Below, in pieces: positions 11,832 through 21,630 of a DNA stretch of 64,000 nt. The notes beneath the pieces were generated by a model. The model did no database searches. It saw only the letters and a list, made by a program, of their open reading frames with translations, and was not told the origin of the DNA. The stretch covers positions 186,001 to 250,000 of the forward strand of contig NZ_RZHE01000006.1 in NCBI RefSeq assembly GCF_003989825.1. Reading direction: 5' to 3'. A program made the translations under genes and the position numbers. The number at the start of each line of letters is the position of its first letter. Positions within the stretch are counted from its first letter, which is position 1. This DNA is from Vreelandella populi (GTDB taxonomy: Bacteria > Pseudomonadota > Gammaproteobacteria > Pseudomonadales > Halomonadaceae).

Positions 11832-12464
11832 TTAACGGCTAGCGAGCATTTTTCTGATTTCGTCATTCAGCTCTTTGAAAACGTGACGTGGGCTGACTTC
11901 ATCGAGCATCTCAACAATTCGTTGGGTTTGAGCTACCGTCAATTCGCGGTTCCCAGTGATGCTTTCGAGTTTGACTTTGACGACGTGGTCGCGGATATCA
12001 TCTTCTAACGCGCGGTTAGCCACCATGTCAGAAATAACCTTGCTTGACTTGGCAAACTGAATGAAATCCTTATTTAACAGCTCGTAGGATAGCTCGCCTT
12101 TGCGGTTGGTATAGGTCTTTACAATCGCTTCATACTCATCGCTATCTACGGTAGCCAGTTCTTCAGCTGTCTCCTCTTGGGCGCTCGCATCCTCTTTCTC
12201 GGCACTGAGCTTGACTTTGCCGCGACGCGAATAGGGCATTCCGGACGTCAGCTCCATGGCTTCCTTGAATGCTTCAAGGGGAAACAGTTTCAGGTCGGTA
12301 TTATGGGAAGGATCAGGCTCGCCCGACTTGCGGTTGACAGTGGCAATGCCGGGTTGGTCGGTATCGTAGCGCATGATGACAATGCCGGAGTGACCACCCC
12401 GAAGTTTCTGGCGATAAGCGGCGGCCTCGATAGTGGACAGTTCAACCATTATGGTTCTGATCAT
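11832..12464 (-). CDS. Hypothetical 210-residue protein
   Basis: I do not recognise the family. The protein is soluble and charged. It has an N-terminal segment (about 10-80) with RGGHSGIVIMRYDTDQPG, then an acidic linker rich in Glu and Ala (about 88-110), and a helical C-terminal half with heptad-like stretches ending in RHVFKELNDEIRKMLASR. There is no signal peptide or membrane helix. The ATG at 12464 is preceded by AAGGAAA at good spacing, and codon use looks like the neighbours, so it is probably a real gene. It stands alone on the minus strand beside the frameshifted DUF4153 gene. Confidence 0.65.
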   Translation of the reverse strand: MIRTIMVELSTIEAAAYRQKLRGGHSGIVIMRYDTDQPGIATVNRKSGEPDPSHNTDLKLFPLEAFKEAMELTSGMPYSRRGKVKLSAEKEDASAQEETAEELATVDSDEYEAIVKTYTNRKGELSYELLNKDFIQFAKSSKVISDMVANRALEDDIRDHVVKVKLESITGNRELTVAQTQRIVEMLDEVSPRHVFKELNDEIRKMLASR

Positions 12465-12749
12465 AAAAATTTCCTTTTTTTGAGATAAGTACCCAACACT
12501 GGTCTATATAACGCTGAGCGTACCGATAGCCTGGCTTGCGTAAAGCAAAGATAAAGACATCCAAGTACGGTGTTTAATTAATGGATCGTTTTGATATTGG
12601 CACGGTACTCTATTAATGCATCAATGCGCTCAGCCCCAAACACGTACAGTGTTCATTAACCTTAGCAGAACAATTAGAAACGGTATTAGCCCCCTTTTTT
12701 ATCAACTCCGAGCCCCCTGACCCGCTGCCTCAACCTACGAAGAGCTGCC
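12465..12749. other. Divergent intergenic region
   Basis: 285 bases between two divergent genes, AT-rich in the centre. It should hold both promoters. I see no distinct repeat or operator. Confidence 0.35.
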
Positions 12750-14572
12750 ATGGATGACAATCGCCCGAATACGCTGGACAAAGCCACTAGTACTGGCTCG
12801 ATTTTGCTTGCCGTTATACAGGGCGTTGCGCTGCTGGCGCTTCATCTGGCAATCGACCACGAGCACTGGTTGGCCGGTGACCAGCGCTGGCTCAAGGCGC
12901 TTTATACGGTAACGCTCGCTCTGCCCGCGTTTTATCTGATCAGCATGGAACGGCTACATGATCGCCTCAATTTTCTACCGCTATTGCTGGCCCCGCTGCT
13001 GTTTTGGCTGGGCTGGCACCTTGGCTGGGTCGAACAGACGCCCCAGCAGCCGTGGGCGCGGCATCAGTTTACTTTTGCCTTCTGCGTGGCGCTTGGCGTG
13101 GCGCTATTCATCCTGGCACTGTTTTTTCGTAGCAGCGCTGTCAGCAGAACCTGGCCTACCGCTTACGCACCGCTGCTGAATTACTCTTGGAGTTCGCCCT
13201 GACGCTTGCCCTGTTGGCGCTATTTATTGGCGCATTCTGGAGCCTGCTATGGCTGGGAGCGGCACTGTTTGCCGCGATTGGCCTGGGCTTTTTCGAAAAG
13301 CTTTTCAGCGAGCCCGTTTTTGTCTACCCCGCCACTTGGCTGGTGATCGGTTTGACGCTGGTGATGATTCGAAACCGCTTTCGCCTGATTCAAAGCGTGC
13401 GCCAAATGGGGGAGGCGCTTATCAAAGCGCTGCTGCCGCTGGTGGCGCTTATCATACTGCTTTTCTTTGCCGTGCTGCCCGCAACCGGCCTGCAGCCCGT
13501 GTGGGATACGGGCAGAGCCTCCTCCATATTAATGGCGCTGATGTTGACCCTGCTTTTGTTCTTCAACGCGGTGTTTCATCAAACCCAAGGATCGCAGCCT
13601 TATTCGACCTGGCTACGCCGCATCATCCTACTAGCCGTTGTGCTGTTGCCTGTGGGAAGCGTGCTGGCCGCCTGGGCGCTCTGGCTACGCATTGATCAGT
13701 ACGGTCTCAGCCTGGACAGGCTATGGGCTGCCCTGCTGCAAGCGCTAACCGCGGCGTTTACCGTGAGTTACAGCCTGCTTCTTCTCTGGCGCCGCCGGGC
13801 AGCGCTTCCCGCCCTGCAGCGCGCCAACGTCGGCCTGGCCCTGCTGGTGGCTGTTGTATTGATCGTGGTCAACACGCCGCTGGCGGATATGCGCCACTGG
13901 GTGGCCGAGCACCAGGTCAAGCGGCTGCTGGATGGCCGCACAACCGCCGAGGCTTTCGATATCAACTACCTGCGCTTCCAGCTCGGCCAGCCGGGCACCT
14001 TGGCCTTGCGGGCGCTGGCTGACGGTGAATTTTCCCAATCGCAGCCTGAGCTGGCTCGGCGTATCGAGCTTTCGCTCAAACAGACCGAGCGCTGGAGCCA
14101 GGATCCGCTGGTGGATACCCAGAACCTGACTGACGTAGCCCGGCAGTTCAAGACGAGCCCAGAAGGCGCTTCACTTCCCATCCCCTTGTTGAATCTGCTG
14201 GTTGAACAGAACTCTGTCTGTTTAAGCCAGACCGAACCCTGCCAGGCAATACAGATAAGCAATGAATCCCTGTTCCAATGGCTTATTTACGCGCCCTATA
14301 GCACGCAGGGCCAGGCTTATGCACAAATCAATGCCGAAAACCTGAACGACTGGCAGCAAACAGGCACACTGATTGCGCTGGGTGCCGTGCAGGCTCAATT
14401 TAATAACGACTGCCGAAGTACCCAGCCGACAACCGACCTACAGCGCATACCAGAGATAGTGAGTACTTACCGAAGCGGTAACTGCCTGTATAGCTCGCAG
14501 CCCACGCTCGAAAGCATCAGGCAGCAGCTTTTTATTCAATCTGATGAAAACAGGCAAGCACAGCGGGAATAG
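12750..14572 (+). pseudogene. DUF4153 membrane protein gene, split by a frameshift
   Basis: Two frames form one DUF4153-type polytopic membrane protein. Frame one (12750-13202) gives the first helices up to FILALFFRSSAV. The sequence expected next, QQNLAYRLRTAAELLLEFALTLALLALFIGAFW, is found in the frame that continues to 14572 (461 codons from a TTG at 13187). A TAG around 13133 shows that the downstream frame is not open further up. One missing base near 13141 would explain the break. Joined, the protein is about 605 residues, with at least ten hydrophobic segments and a soluble C-terminal domain from about 390. It could be a real pseudogene, a sequencing error, or two coupled proteins; the function of DUF4153 is unknown. 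Confidence 0.75.
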
Positions 14573-14591
14573 CCCGTTGTGCTTGCCTGTT
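14549..14591. terminator. Strong hairpin between convergent genes
   Basis: Perfect 14-bp arms AACAGGCAAGCACA and TGTGCTTGCCTGTT with an inner CGGG/CCCG extension. The left arm overlaps the last codons of the DUF4153 gene. It lies between that gene and the convergent RND permease and probably ends transcription from both sides. Confidence 0.75.
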
Positions 14592-14698
14592 CAGTTACCG
14601 AGCGAGCCTTTCTCTCTTTCTTTCTAGCCCGGTCTCTCTAGCTCTTTTCTATATGCTAGCCTGGCCCAGCTCTACCAGGTCATTGCTCTTCCTGCCAT

Positions 14699-17600
14699 TC
14701 AAGGATGGCTGGCTGGCTGGGATGGGGTATCTAGCGTGGCGCTGTGATGACTAACCAGAGGGCCGGACAGCTTACGCAGCGCGACGTAGAACACTGGTGT
14801 CAGGAACAAGCCAAACAGGGTGACACCGATCATACCCGCAAATACAGCGGTACCCAGCGCCGCCCGCACCTCGGCACCTGCGCCGGTGGCAATCACCGAA
14901 GGCAACACGGCAGCCGTGAAGGCGATCGAGGTCATGATGATGGGCCGCAGACGTAACCGGCAGGCTTCCAGCGCCGCCTCCACCACGCCCTTACCTTGCA
15001 GTTCAAGCTCGCGGGCGAACTCCACAATCAGGATCGCGTTCTTGCATGCCAGGCCAATCAGCACCACCAGCCCCACCTGTACGAAGATATTGTTGTCACC
15101 ACCGCCAAACCAAACGCCAATCAAGGCTGCCAACATGGACATAGGTACGATCAAAATGACAGCCAACGGTAACGTCCAGCTTTCGTAGAGTGCCGCCAAT
15201 ACCAAAAATACCAGCAGGATCGATAAGGGGAAGACCACCAGTGCCGCATTACCCTGGGTGGATTGCTGGTAGCTCAGGTCGGTCCATTCCAACGCCATGC
15301 CCGGTGGTAACACTTCGGCCGCCAGCGCGTTGATAGCGTCCATGGCCTGCGCAGAAGAGAGCACTCTAGGGTCAATTTCCCCGGCTAGATCTGCCGCTGG
15401 GTAACCGTTGTAGCGCAGTACCGGATCCGGGCCAAAGGTTTGCCTGATATCCACCATCGTGCCGATCGGCACCATTTCTCCCTGATCATTGCGAGTCCGC
15501 AGCCGAGCGATGTCTTCTACGCTTGCCCGATAAGGGGCGTCCGCCTGGGCGATGACTTGCCAGGTGCGGCCAAAACGGTTGAAGTCATTCACATAGGTCG
15601 AGCCCAGATAGGTCTGCAGAGTGTCGAACAGCTCAGTCAAAGGCACGCCCTGGGCTTTAGCCCTCAACCGATCCATCTCTGCATCCAACTGTGGCACGTT
15701 GGACTGATAACTGCTGATCGGGAAACTCATGCCCGGTGTTTGAGCAATCGCACCCTGAAGTTGATTAACCGCCTCCTGTAATGCTCCATAACCAAGATTA
15801 CCGCGATCCTCAATAAACAGCTGAAAGCCTGAACCATTGCCCAGACCCAGAATTGGCGGCGGCATAAATGAAAACGCAAACCCCTCTTTCAAGCCACCAA
15901 TGCCTTGATTAATTCGGGCGTTTATCTCCGCGGCGCTAAGGCTGCGCTCACCAAAAGCACTGAGAGTCAGAAACGCCACGCCGGTGTTGGAAGTATTGGT
16001 GAACTGCAGCGCATTCAGGCCCGGAAAGGCAATGGCGTGCTCCACGCCTTCGGTCTCCAGGGCAATATTCACCACATCCTGGAGCATCTGATCGGTTCTC
16101 TCCAGAGACGCCCCTTCCGGCAGAATGACGCCCGCAATCAGATACAGCTTGTCCTGCACCGGAATAAAACCGGGCGGCACCGTCTTGAACATCACCCCGG
16201 TGCCCATCAGCAACAACGCATAGACCACAAACACCGCGCCCCGATGCTTCAGAGATCGCGCTACTCCTCCTTGGTACTTGTTTGAGCTGGCATTGAAAAA
16301 GCGATTGAAGGGACGGAAAATCCAGCCGAACAGCTTATCAATCACTCGGGTAAGACGATCCTTAGGCGCATGATGGGGCTTAAGCAGCATTGCTGCCAGC
16401 GCGGGTGACAGGGTAAGGGAGTTAATGGTGGAGATCACCGTGGAGATAGCAATCGTCACCGCGAATTGCCGATAGAATTGCCCGGTTACTCCAGAGAGAA
16501 AAGCCATGGGGATAAACACCGCGCACAGCACCAGGCCGACAGCGATGATAGGCCCGGATACCTCTCTCATTGCCTGATGGGCGGCTGCCTGCGGCTTTAG
16601 GCCTTCCTCAATGTTCCGCTCCACGTTTTCCACCACCACGATGGCATCGTCCACCACAATACCGATGGCCAGCACCAGCCCAAATAAGGTTAGCGTATTG
16701 ATGGAGTAACCCAGTAGGTAGAGCGCCCCAAAAGTACCGATGACCGATACCGGCACGGCAAGCAAAGGGATAATAGAGGCACGCCAGGTCTGTAGGAAAA
16801 GCGTGACCACTAATACCACCAGCAACACGGCTTCCAGCAGGGTTGCTATCACCGACTTTATAGAGTCATTCACAAAAATGGTGGTGTCGTAGACTGCCTC
16901 ATATTCAACGCCTTCAGGGAACTGTTCGGACAACTCCTCCATGGTGGCCACCACCTGCTCGCGGATCGCCAACGCATTGGCTCCCGGCGCCTGAAAGATA
17001 CCGATTGCCACCGCATTCTGGCCGTCTAACTGCGAGCGAAGGGTATAGTTCCCGGCCCCCATTTCCAGCCGCGCTACATCTGAAAGCCTGAGTATCTCGC
17101 CGCTTTGGCCACGCTTGAGCACGATGTCGCCAAACTCCTCCTCTGTTTCCAGCCGCCCACGAGCGTTGATCAGCGTCAAGAAATCACTCTGTTCAATAGG
17201 TTCGGCTCCCAACTGCCCGGCGGAGACCTGCACATTCTGCTCGCGCATGGCGCCCACAACATCACTGGCCGTTAGGTCGCGGGCGGCAATTCGATCTGGG
17301 TCCAGCCAAGCCCGCATGGCGTAATCACCACCGCCGAAAATTTGCGCATCCCCTATCCCTTCGAGCCGAGCCAGTTGATCGCGGACATTCAGCCGTACAT
17401 AGTTGCGTAGGTAAAGGGTGTCGTATTCGCCACCGGGAGAGGTCAGGTGAACGACCATCAGAAACGTTGGCGACTGCTTCTGGGTGGTGACTCCTTGACG
17501 ACGCACCGCTTCAGGCAACCGAGCTTCAGCCTGGCTGACGCGGTTCTGTACCCGAACGGCAGCCTCCTCGGCATCGGTACCTGGGCGGAAGGTGATGGTC

Positions 17601-17875
17601 ATTTGCAGCACGCCATCAGAGCCCGCGACGGACTTGAGGTACATCATGTCCTCAACGCCATTGATCGCTTCTTCCAGCGGCGTGGCGACCGTCTCGGCGA
17701 TCTCCTTTGGGTTCGCTCCAGGGTAAACCGTACGGACAACCACGGAGGGTGGCACCACGTCTGGATACTCGCTAATCGGCAGATTGGGAATGGATATTAG
17801 TCCCACCGCCAGGATGATAATCGACAGCACCGCTGCAAAAATCGGTCGGTCCACGAAGAAACGGGAGAAGTTCAT
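14699..17875 (-). CDS. RND multidrug efflux permease (AcrB/MexF-like)
   Basis: A 1058-residue inner-membrane RND transporter of HAE-1 type, exporting drugs through a tripartite complex by proton antiport. It starts MNFSRFFVDRPIFAAVLSIII as usual for the family. Transmembrane helix 4 carries the proton-relay pair in GIVVDDAIVVVENVER. Two large periplasmic loops (about 40-330 and 560-860) and twelve hydrophobic helices are evident. The sequence style is closer to MexF than to AcrB. It starts 6 bases after the adaptor gene stop, in one operon. No outer-membrane channel gene follows, so a TolC/OprM-type partner must be encoded elsewhere. The divergent AraC-type regulator upstream is the likely controller. 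Confidence 0.95.
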   Translation of the reverse strand: MNFSRFFVDRPIFAAVLSIIILAVGLISIPNLPISEYPDVVPPSVVVRTVYPGANPKEIAETVATPLEEAINGVEDMMYLKSVAGSDGVLQMTITFRPGTDAEEAAVRVQNRVSQAEARLPEAVRRQGVTTQKQSPTFLMVVHLTSPGGEYDTLYLRNYVRLNVRDQLARLEGIGDAQIFGGGDYAMRAWLDPDRIAARDLTASDVVGAMREQNVQVSAGQLGAEPIEQSDFLTLINARGRLETEEEFGDIVLKRGQSGEILRLSDVARLEMGAGNYTLRSQLDGQNAVAIGIFQAPGANALAIREQVVATMEELSEQFPEGVEYEAVYDTTIFVNDSIKSVIATLLEAVLLVVLVVTLFLQTWRASIIPLLAVPVSVIGTFGALYLLGYSINTLTLFGLVLAIGIVVDDAIVVVENVERNIEEGLKPQAAAHQAMREVSGPIIAVGLVLCAVFIPMAFLSGVTGQFYRQFAVTIAISTVISTINSLTLSPALAAMLLKPHHAPKDRLTRVIDKLFGWIFRPFNRFFNASSNKYQGGVARSLKHRGAVFVVYALLLMGTGVMFKTVPPGFIPVQDKLYLIAGVILPEGASLERTDQMLQDVVNIALETEGVEHAIAFPGLNALQFTNTSNTGVAFLTLSAFGERSLSAAEINARINQGIGGLKEGFAFSFMPPPILGLGNGSGFQLFIEDRGNLGYGALQEAVNQLQGAIAQTPGMSFPISSYQSNVPQLDAEMDRLRAKAQGVPLTELFDTLQTYLGSTYVNDFNRFGRTWQVIAQADAPYRASVEDIARLRTRNDQGEMVPIGTMVDIRQTFGPDPVLRYNGYPAADLAGEIDPRVLSSAQAMDAINALAAEVLPPGMALEWTDLSYQQSTQGNAALVVFPLSILLVFLVLAALYESWTLPLAVILIVPMSMLAALIGVWFGGGDNNIFVQVGLVVLIGLACKNAILIVEFARELELQGKGVVEAALEACRLRLRPIIMTSIAFTAAVLPSVIATGAGAEVRAALGTAVFAGMIGVTLFGLFLTPVFYVALRKLSGPLVSHHSATLDTPSQPASHP

Positions 17876-17881
17876 GACGGT

Positions 17882-19069
17882 TTATTCTTCCCTGGCAGCA
17901 ATGGTGGGTTGAGCGTTAATCGGCGGAATATTCGCCACCTGTTGAGGGGAGACTTCCATGCCCGGCATGAAAACTTTTTGCACGCCGTTGACGATCACCC
18001 GGTCGCCGGCAGTGAGTCCTTCAGTGATCACCGTCATTTCGTCGACTTGTCGCCCGGTGGTTACCGGGCGCCGCTCTGCCAGGTTGTTTTCATCAATGAC
18101 ATAGACGTAGCGGCGATCCTGGTTGGTCAATACCGCCTTGCGGTCCACCAGCAACGCTTGCTCTAAACGAGCGACCGGCATCTCGACCCGCGCAAATTCC
18201 CCAGGACGAATATGGCCATCCGGGTTGGCTAACACCGCCCGGAACTGCAGGGTTCCCGTGTTAGGGTTTAAACGGTTGTCGATAAAGTCCAGGGTGCCCT
18301 TGTACTGCCGCTGCGAGTCGCCGCCCAGTTCAATCGTCAGGATGTTTGGCGCCTCACCGGCCAAAAGTGTCTGACTGGCAAACGCGGCCTGTTCGTCCGC
18401 TTCAAAGTAGACATGAACCGGATCAATACTCACCAGCGTGGTCAGCAGGCTCTGATCGGCGTTGGCCAGATTGCCGCGGGTCACCATTGCCCGACCAACG
18501 CGACCACTAACAGGCGCCGTAATGCGAGTGTACTCAAGGTCAAGCTCGGCGGTATCTAACGCTGCTTGCGCGGCATCCACCATGGCACGAGTATTGTTCA
18601 AGGCCGCTTGGCGTTGGTCATGCACTTCCTGAGAAATAGCCTGGCGCCCCAGCAACACGCGGGCACGTTCGGCTTCGCTTCCTGCCTGGGCCAGTTGGCT
18701 CCTGGCCTGAGCTAGATCCGCCTGGGCGGCGCCAACACGTGCCAGATAAGGCCGCTGATCGATCAGGAATAACAACGCCCCTTGCTCTACCAGCTCACCT
18801 TCTTCAAACACTACCTCCTGGATATAGCCGCTAACTCTAGCTCTTAGCTCCACCGTTTCCGCGGCCTCCACTCGGCCGGTGAATGACTCACTTAACACTA
18901 CCGGCTGAACCACGACTTCCGTTACGTCGACTTCCGGCGGTGGAGGTGATGAAGATGCTACGGACTCCTCGCTCTGGGCCTCGCATCCAGTAAGTAAAAC
19001 CGTTATCAGTAAGAGCAGGATCACTGCCCCTCTGCTTACAAGCGGGGTTCGTTGAGACAGGCTTACCAT
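17882..19069 (-). CDS. RND efflux periplasmic adaptor (AcrA/MexE-like lipoprotein)
   Basis: A 395-residue membrane-fusion protein that links the RND permease to an outer-membrane channel. It begins with a lipoprotein signal (hydrophobic ILLLLITVLL followed by the lipobox LTGC). The biotinyl-lipoyl half-motif VELRARVSGYIQEVVFEEGELVEQG comes next, then a coiled-coil hairpin (about 100-170) and the second half-motif YTRITAPVSGRVGRAMVTRGNL. I start at ATG 19069, behind GGAG; the TTG at 19084 is an alternative in the same frame. It is first in the operon, with the permease 6 bases downstream. Confidence 0.93.
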   Translation of the reverse strand: MVSLSQRTPLVSRGAVILLLLITVLLTGCEAQSEESVASSSPPPPEVDVTEVVVQPVVLSESFTGRVEAAETVELRARVSGYIQEVVFEEGELVEQGALLFLIDQRPYLARVGAAQADLAQARSQLAQAGSEAERARVLLGRQAISQEVHDQRQAALNNTRAMVDAAQAALDTAELDLEYTRITAPVSGRVGRAMVTRGNLANADQSLLTTLVSIDPVHVYFEADEQAAFASQTLLAGEAPNILTIELGGDSQRQYKGTLDFIDNRLNPNTGTLQFRAVLANPDGHIRPGEFARVEMPVARLEQALLVDRKAVLTNQDRRYVYVIDENNLAERRPVTTGRQVDEMTVITEGLTAGDRVIVNGVQKVFMPGMEVSPQQVANIPPINAQPTIAAREE

Positions 19070-19451
19070 GGTTACTTGCTCCAATGGCTATCGGAAACCG
19101 ATAGCAGCGTCAGAATCGACAGTCGATGGTGGTGGCATAAAGGGGCTAAACAAATGGACATCATCGAGCGCCCATCAAATGTCATTCACCATAGGTGAGG
19201 CGAGTGCGTTCAAGGTAGCGCGTTCCTGCGGCATGATTGCCTAATTCTGTCGTGGGTCGTAAGCAGCTGAACAAGACTGGCGGATCAAAATAGCAAAGGG
19301 TTTTCGCGTCTATGCATTGTGTCTGTCTGATGACACACAGCGTGGGTTGCCAATTTCTACGAGGTACTTGCCTGATTCTGCAAAACAGATGAAAAAGCAT
19401 CTGATTTATAAAACGTAGGCATATACTGCAATCTGTTAAGGAGGAAAGCCA
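19070..19451. promoter_or_regulatory. Divergent control region between the RND operon and the AraC-type regulator
   Basis: A 380-base region that must hold both promoters. A small inverted repeat, CAGATG N6 CATCTG (19386-19403), lies 48-65 bases before the regulator start and is a possible operator. Close to the start codon a strong AAGGAGG precedes the regulator. No gene was recognised in it. Confidence 0.45.
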
Positions 19452-20411
19452 TTGACCGTTATCGTTCCTGAGCAGATCGCCCATTTCAGCGACAGCCTGC
19501 CGCAGCAATTGATCCAAGTCGTCCGCCGCTGGTCTCCCCTGGAAGAACTACAGGATACGGCGATTGCCGAGGTCCAACTGGTGCGCGCTGACGCTCCTGC
19601 CAGTTTTCACTGCGCCGTCTATGAACCGTCCCTGTGCTTTATTATTCAAGGCAGCAAGACCGTGCTATTGGGTGATAAGGAGATTGTTCACAGCGGCCTA
19701 AGTTACATCGCGAGCGCCGTTCACCTGCCTGTGGTAGGCAGAGTTGACCATGCCTCTCCAGAGAAACCCTATCTGGCGGTTAAGGTCTCGGTGGAGCCTC
19801 AGGAAGTAGCTGGAGTGATACTGGAACTGGGTGACAAGGCACCGCCCGCAGGGGGTGATGCTATCTGCCCCGAGATGGATTGCGGTTTGAAATCGGCCCC
19901 CATGGATGCCCGTATGCAGGGCGCGCTCTATCGGTTATTAAGCCTGCTTGATTCACCGGACGATATTAAGGTGCTTGCCCCCTTGGCCCGGCGGGAGCTA
20001 ATCTATCGAGCCCTGATGGGCGACATGGGGCCTCACATGCGCCGGTTTGCTGCATCGGATTCTCAAGCTAATCGTATTGCGCGGGTTATTTATGCTCTTA
20101 AAGAGCGCTATGCCCAGCCACTTAAGATCGGTGAGCTGGCGGCGACCGTTAATATGAGCGAATCGACGCTTTATCACAGCTTCCGACAAGTCACACGAAT
20201 GTCACCCCTGCAATACCAGAAGAAGTTGCGCCTACTCGAAGCCCGGCGACTAATGCTGGCCGAGGGGCTGGAAGCGGCCACCGCCAGTTACCGAGTAGGT
20301 TATGAAAGCCCTTCCCACTTTAGCCGCGAGTATAGCCGCATGTTCGGCGCTCCGCCCCGTGCCGATGTTAGCCAGTTAAAAGGCACCGCGATGGCCTCAG
20401 CGACCGCTTGA
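19452..20411 (+). CDS. AraC-family transcriptional regulator
   Basis: A 319-residue regulator. The N-terminal part (about 20-185) matches the AraC_N type-1 ligand domain, with YEPSLCFIIQGSKTVLLGD and the LPVVGRV segment. The C-terminal 100 residues hold the double helix-turn-helix: KIGELAATVNMSESTLYHSFRQVTRMSPLQYQKKLRLLEARRLM, then YRVGYESPSHFSREYSRMFG. I take TTG 19452 as the start because AAGGAGGAAA is at ideal spacing and no ATG lies in the usual place. It is divergent from the RND operon and is the likely activator or repressor of it; AraC_N regulators also often control neighbouring oxidoreductases or hydrolases, such as the one at 20508. Confidence 0.88.
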   Translation: MTVIVPEQIAHFSDSLPQQLIQVVRRWSPLEELQDTAIAEVQLVRADAPASFHCAVYEPSLCFIIQGSKTVLLGDKEIVHSGLSYIASAVHLPVVGRVDHASPEKPYLAVKVSVEPQEVAGVILELGDKAPPAGGDAICPEMDCGLKSAPMDARMQGALYRLLSLLDSPDDIKVLAPLARRELIYRALMGDMGPHMRRFAASDSQANRIARVIYALKERYAQPLKIGELAATVNMSESTLYHSFRQVTRMSPLQYQKKLRLLEARRLMLAEGLEAATASYRVGYESPSHFSREYSRMFGAPPRADVSQLKGTAMASATA

Positions 20412-20419
20412 TTAAGGCT

Positions 20420-20456
20420 GGCAGGCGCAAGCCATTTAAAGCTCCCCGCGCCTGCC
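20420..20456. terminator. Bidirectional hairpin between convergent genes
   Basis: Perfect 9-bp arms GGCAGGCGC and GCGCCTGCC, between the ends of the AraC-type gene and the hydrolase gene. A short pyrimidine-rich tail follows on the plus strand. Confidence 0.6.
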
Positions 20457-20507
20457 TATTTCAGGTCACTCAGGCGGTGACGCTGTTTTCAAACATGCGC
20501 CCCAGCG

Positions 20508-21542
20508 TTACAGACTTTCCAGACCTTTAAGCAGCTCTTCGTGGAAACGTTCGGGTTCCTGGATTTGCGGTGAATGGCCAAGCTCCGGGAATTCGACCAG
20601 CGTGGCCTGGGGGATGGCATCGGCGGCCTGCTCACCCAGCACATCGTAACGGCCCAGGGTTTCCTGAACATCTTCCGGCGCTTGCGCCTTGCCGATGGCG
20701 GTGTTGTCCTTCTCGCCAATCAGTAACAGCGTAGGCATCTGCAATTGATCAAATTCATGAACTACCGGCTGGGTAAAGACCATGTCTGAAGTTAGCGCTT
20801 GGTTCCAGGCGACCAGCTCTCCGTCTTCGCCTGCATACATACCCGCCAGCATTTCCACCCAACGGTCGTACTCCGGCTCCCAGGTATCCACGTAGTAGGT
20901 ACTTTCCTGATAGGTGCGAATACCCTCAGCGGTTTTCTCGAGTTCGGCCTGATAGCCTTCATCAATGCTCTGATACGGCACGCCAAGAGCTTTCCAGTCC
21001 TCAAGCCCAATCGGGTTGACCATCACCAGCTGCTCGGTCTGTTCTGGGTACATCAGCGCAAAGCGTGTGGCCAGCATACCGCCCATGGAGTGGCCCATCA
21101 CGGTCACGTCATCTACACCCAGATCCTCCAGCAGCGCCTGGGTATTAGTCGCCAGTTGATGGAAACTGAACTGGTAATGTTCCGGTTTGGTCGATTTACA
21201 GAATCCCACCTGATCCGGCGCGATGACGCGGTAACCTGCATCGGTCAGCGCTTCAATGGTGTCTTCCCAGGTGCCCGCACAGAAGTTCTTGCCGTGCATC
21301 AGCACCACCGTGCGGCCGTTGGCGCTGCCCTTTTCCGGCTGAACATCCAGGTAGGCCATCTGCAACTCCTGACCCTGGGAGCTGAACTCGAACCGCTTGA
21401 CCGGGTAGGCATATTCGAAGCTGGACAGTTCGCCGTCGTATTCAGGTGCGTCTTCAGCCGAGGCGCTGCCGACGTAGCCAACCGCGAGCGCGGCGCCCAT
21501 ACAGTTCACCAGTAACGTACGTGCAAAAATCGGACGTACCAT
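20508..21542 (-). CDS. Secreted alpha/beta hydrolase
   Basis: A 344-residue alpha/beta-hydrolase fold protein, probably periplasmic. ATG 21542, behind GAGAGGAG, gives a signal peptide (ARTLLVNCMGAALAVGYVGSASAED); a longer frame opening at 21605 would lack it. The nucleophile elbow is GHSMGG and the oxyanion region is VLMHGKNFCAGTWEDTI. The acid lies in the segment LLLIGEKDNTAIGKAQ and the catalytic His is in ELGHSPQIQEPERF. The substrate cannot be told from the sequence; family members include esterases, epoxide hydrolases and haloperoxidase-like enzymes. It is convergent with the AraC-type regulator gene. Confidence 0.88.
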   Translation of the reverse strand: MVRPIFARTLLVNCMGAALAVGYVGSASAEDAPEYDGELSSFEYAYPVKRFEFSSQGQELQMAYLDVQPEKGSANGRTVVLMHGKNFCAGTWEDTIEALTDAGYRVIAPDQVGFCKSTKPEHYQFSFHQLATNTQALLEDLGVDDVTVMGHSMGGMLATRFALMYPEQTEQLVMVNPIGLEDWKALGVPYQSIDEGYQAELEKTAEGIRTYQESTYYVDTWEPEYDRWVEMLAGMYAGEDGELVAWNQALTSDMVFTQPVVHEFDQLQMPTLLLIGEKDNTAIGKAQAPEDVQETLGRYDVLGEQAADAIPQATLVEFPELGHSPQIQEPERFHEELLKGLESL

Positions 21543-21630
21543 TGTGTCGCTCCTCTCTTCCATGGATTTAGTGACATGAAGAGTATGGCAGCAATTGTCA
21601 GACATGCCGCTTCAAGCGACTAGTGAAGTC

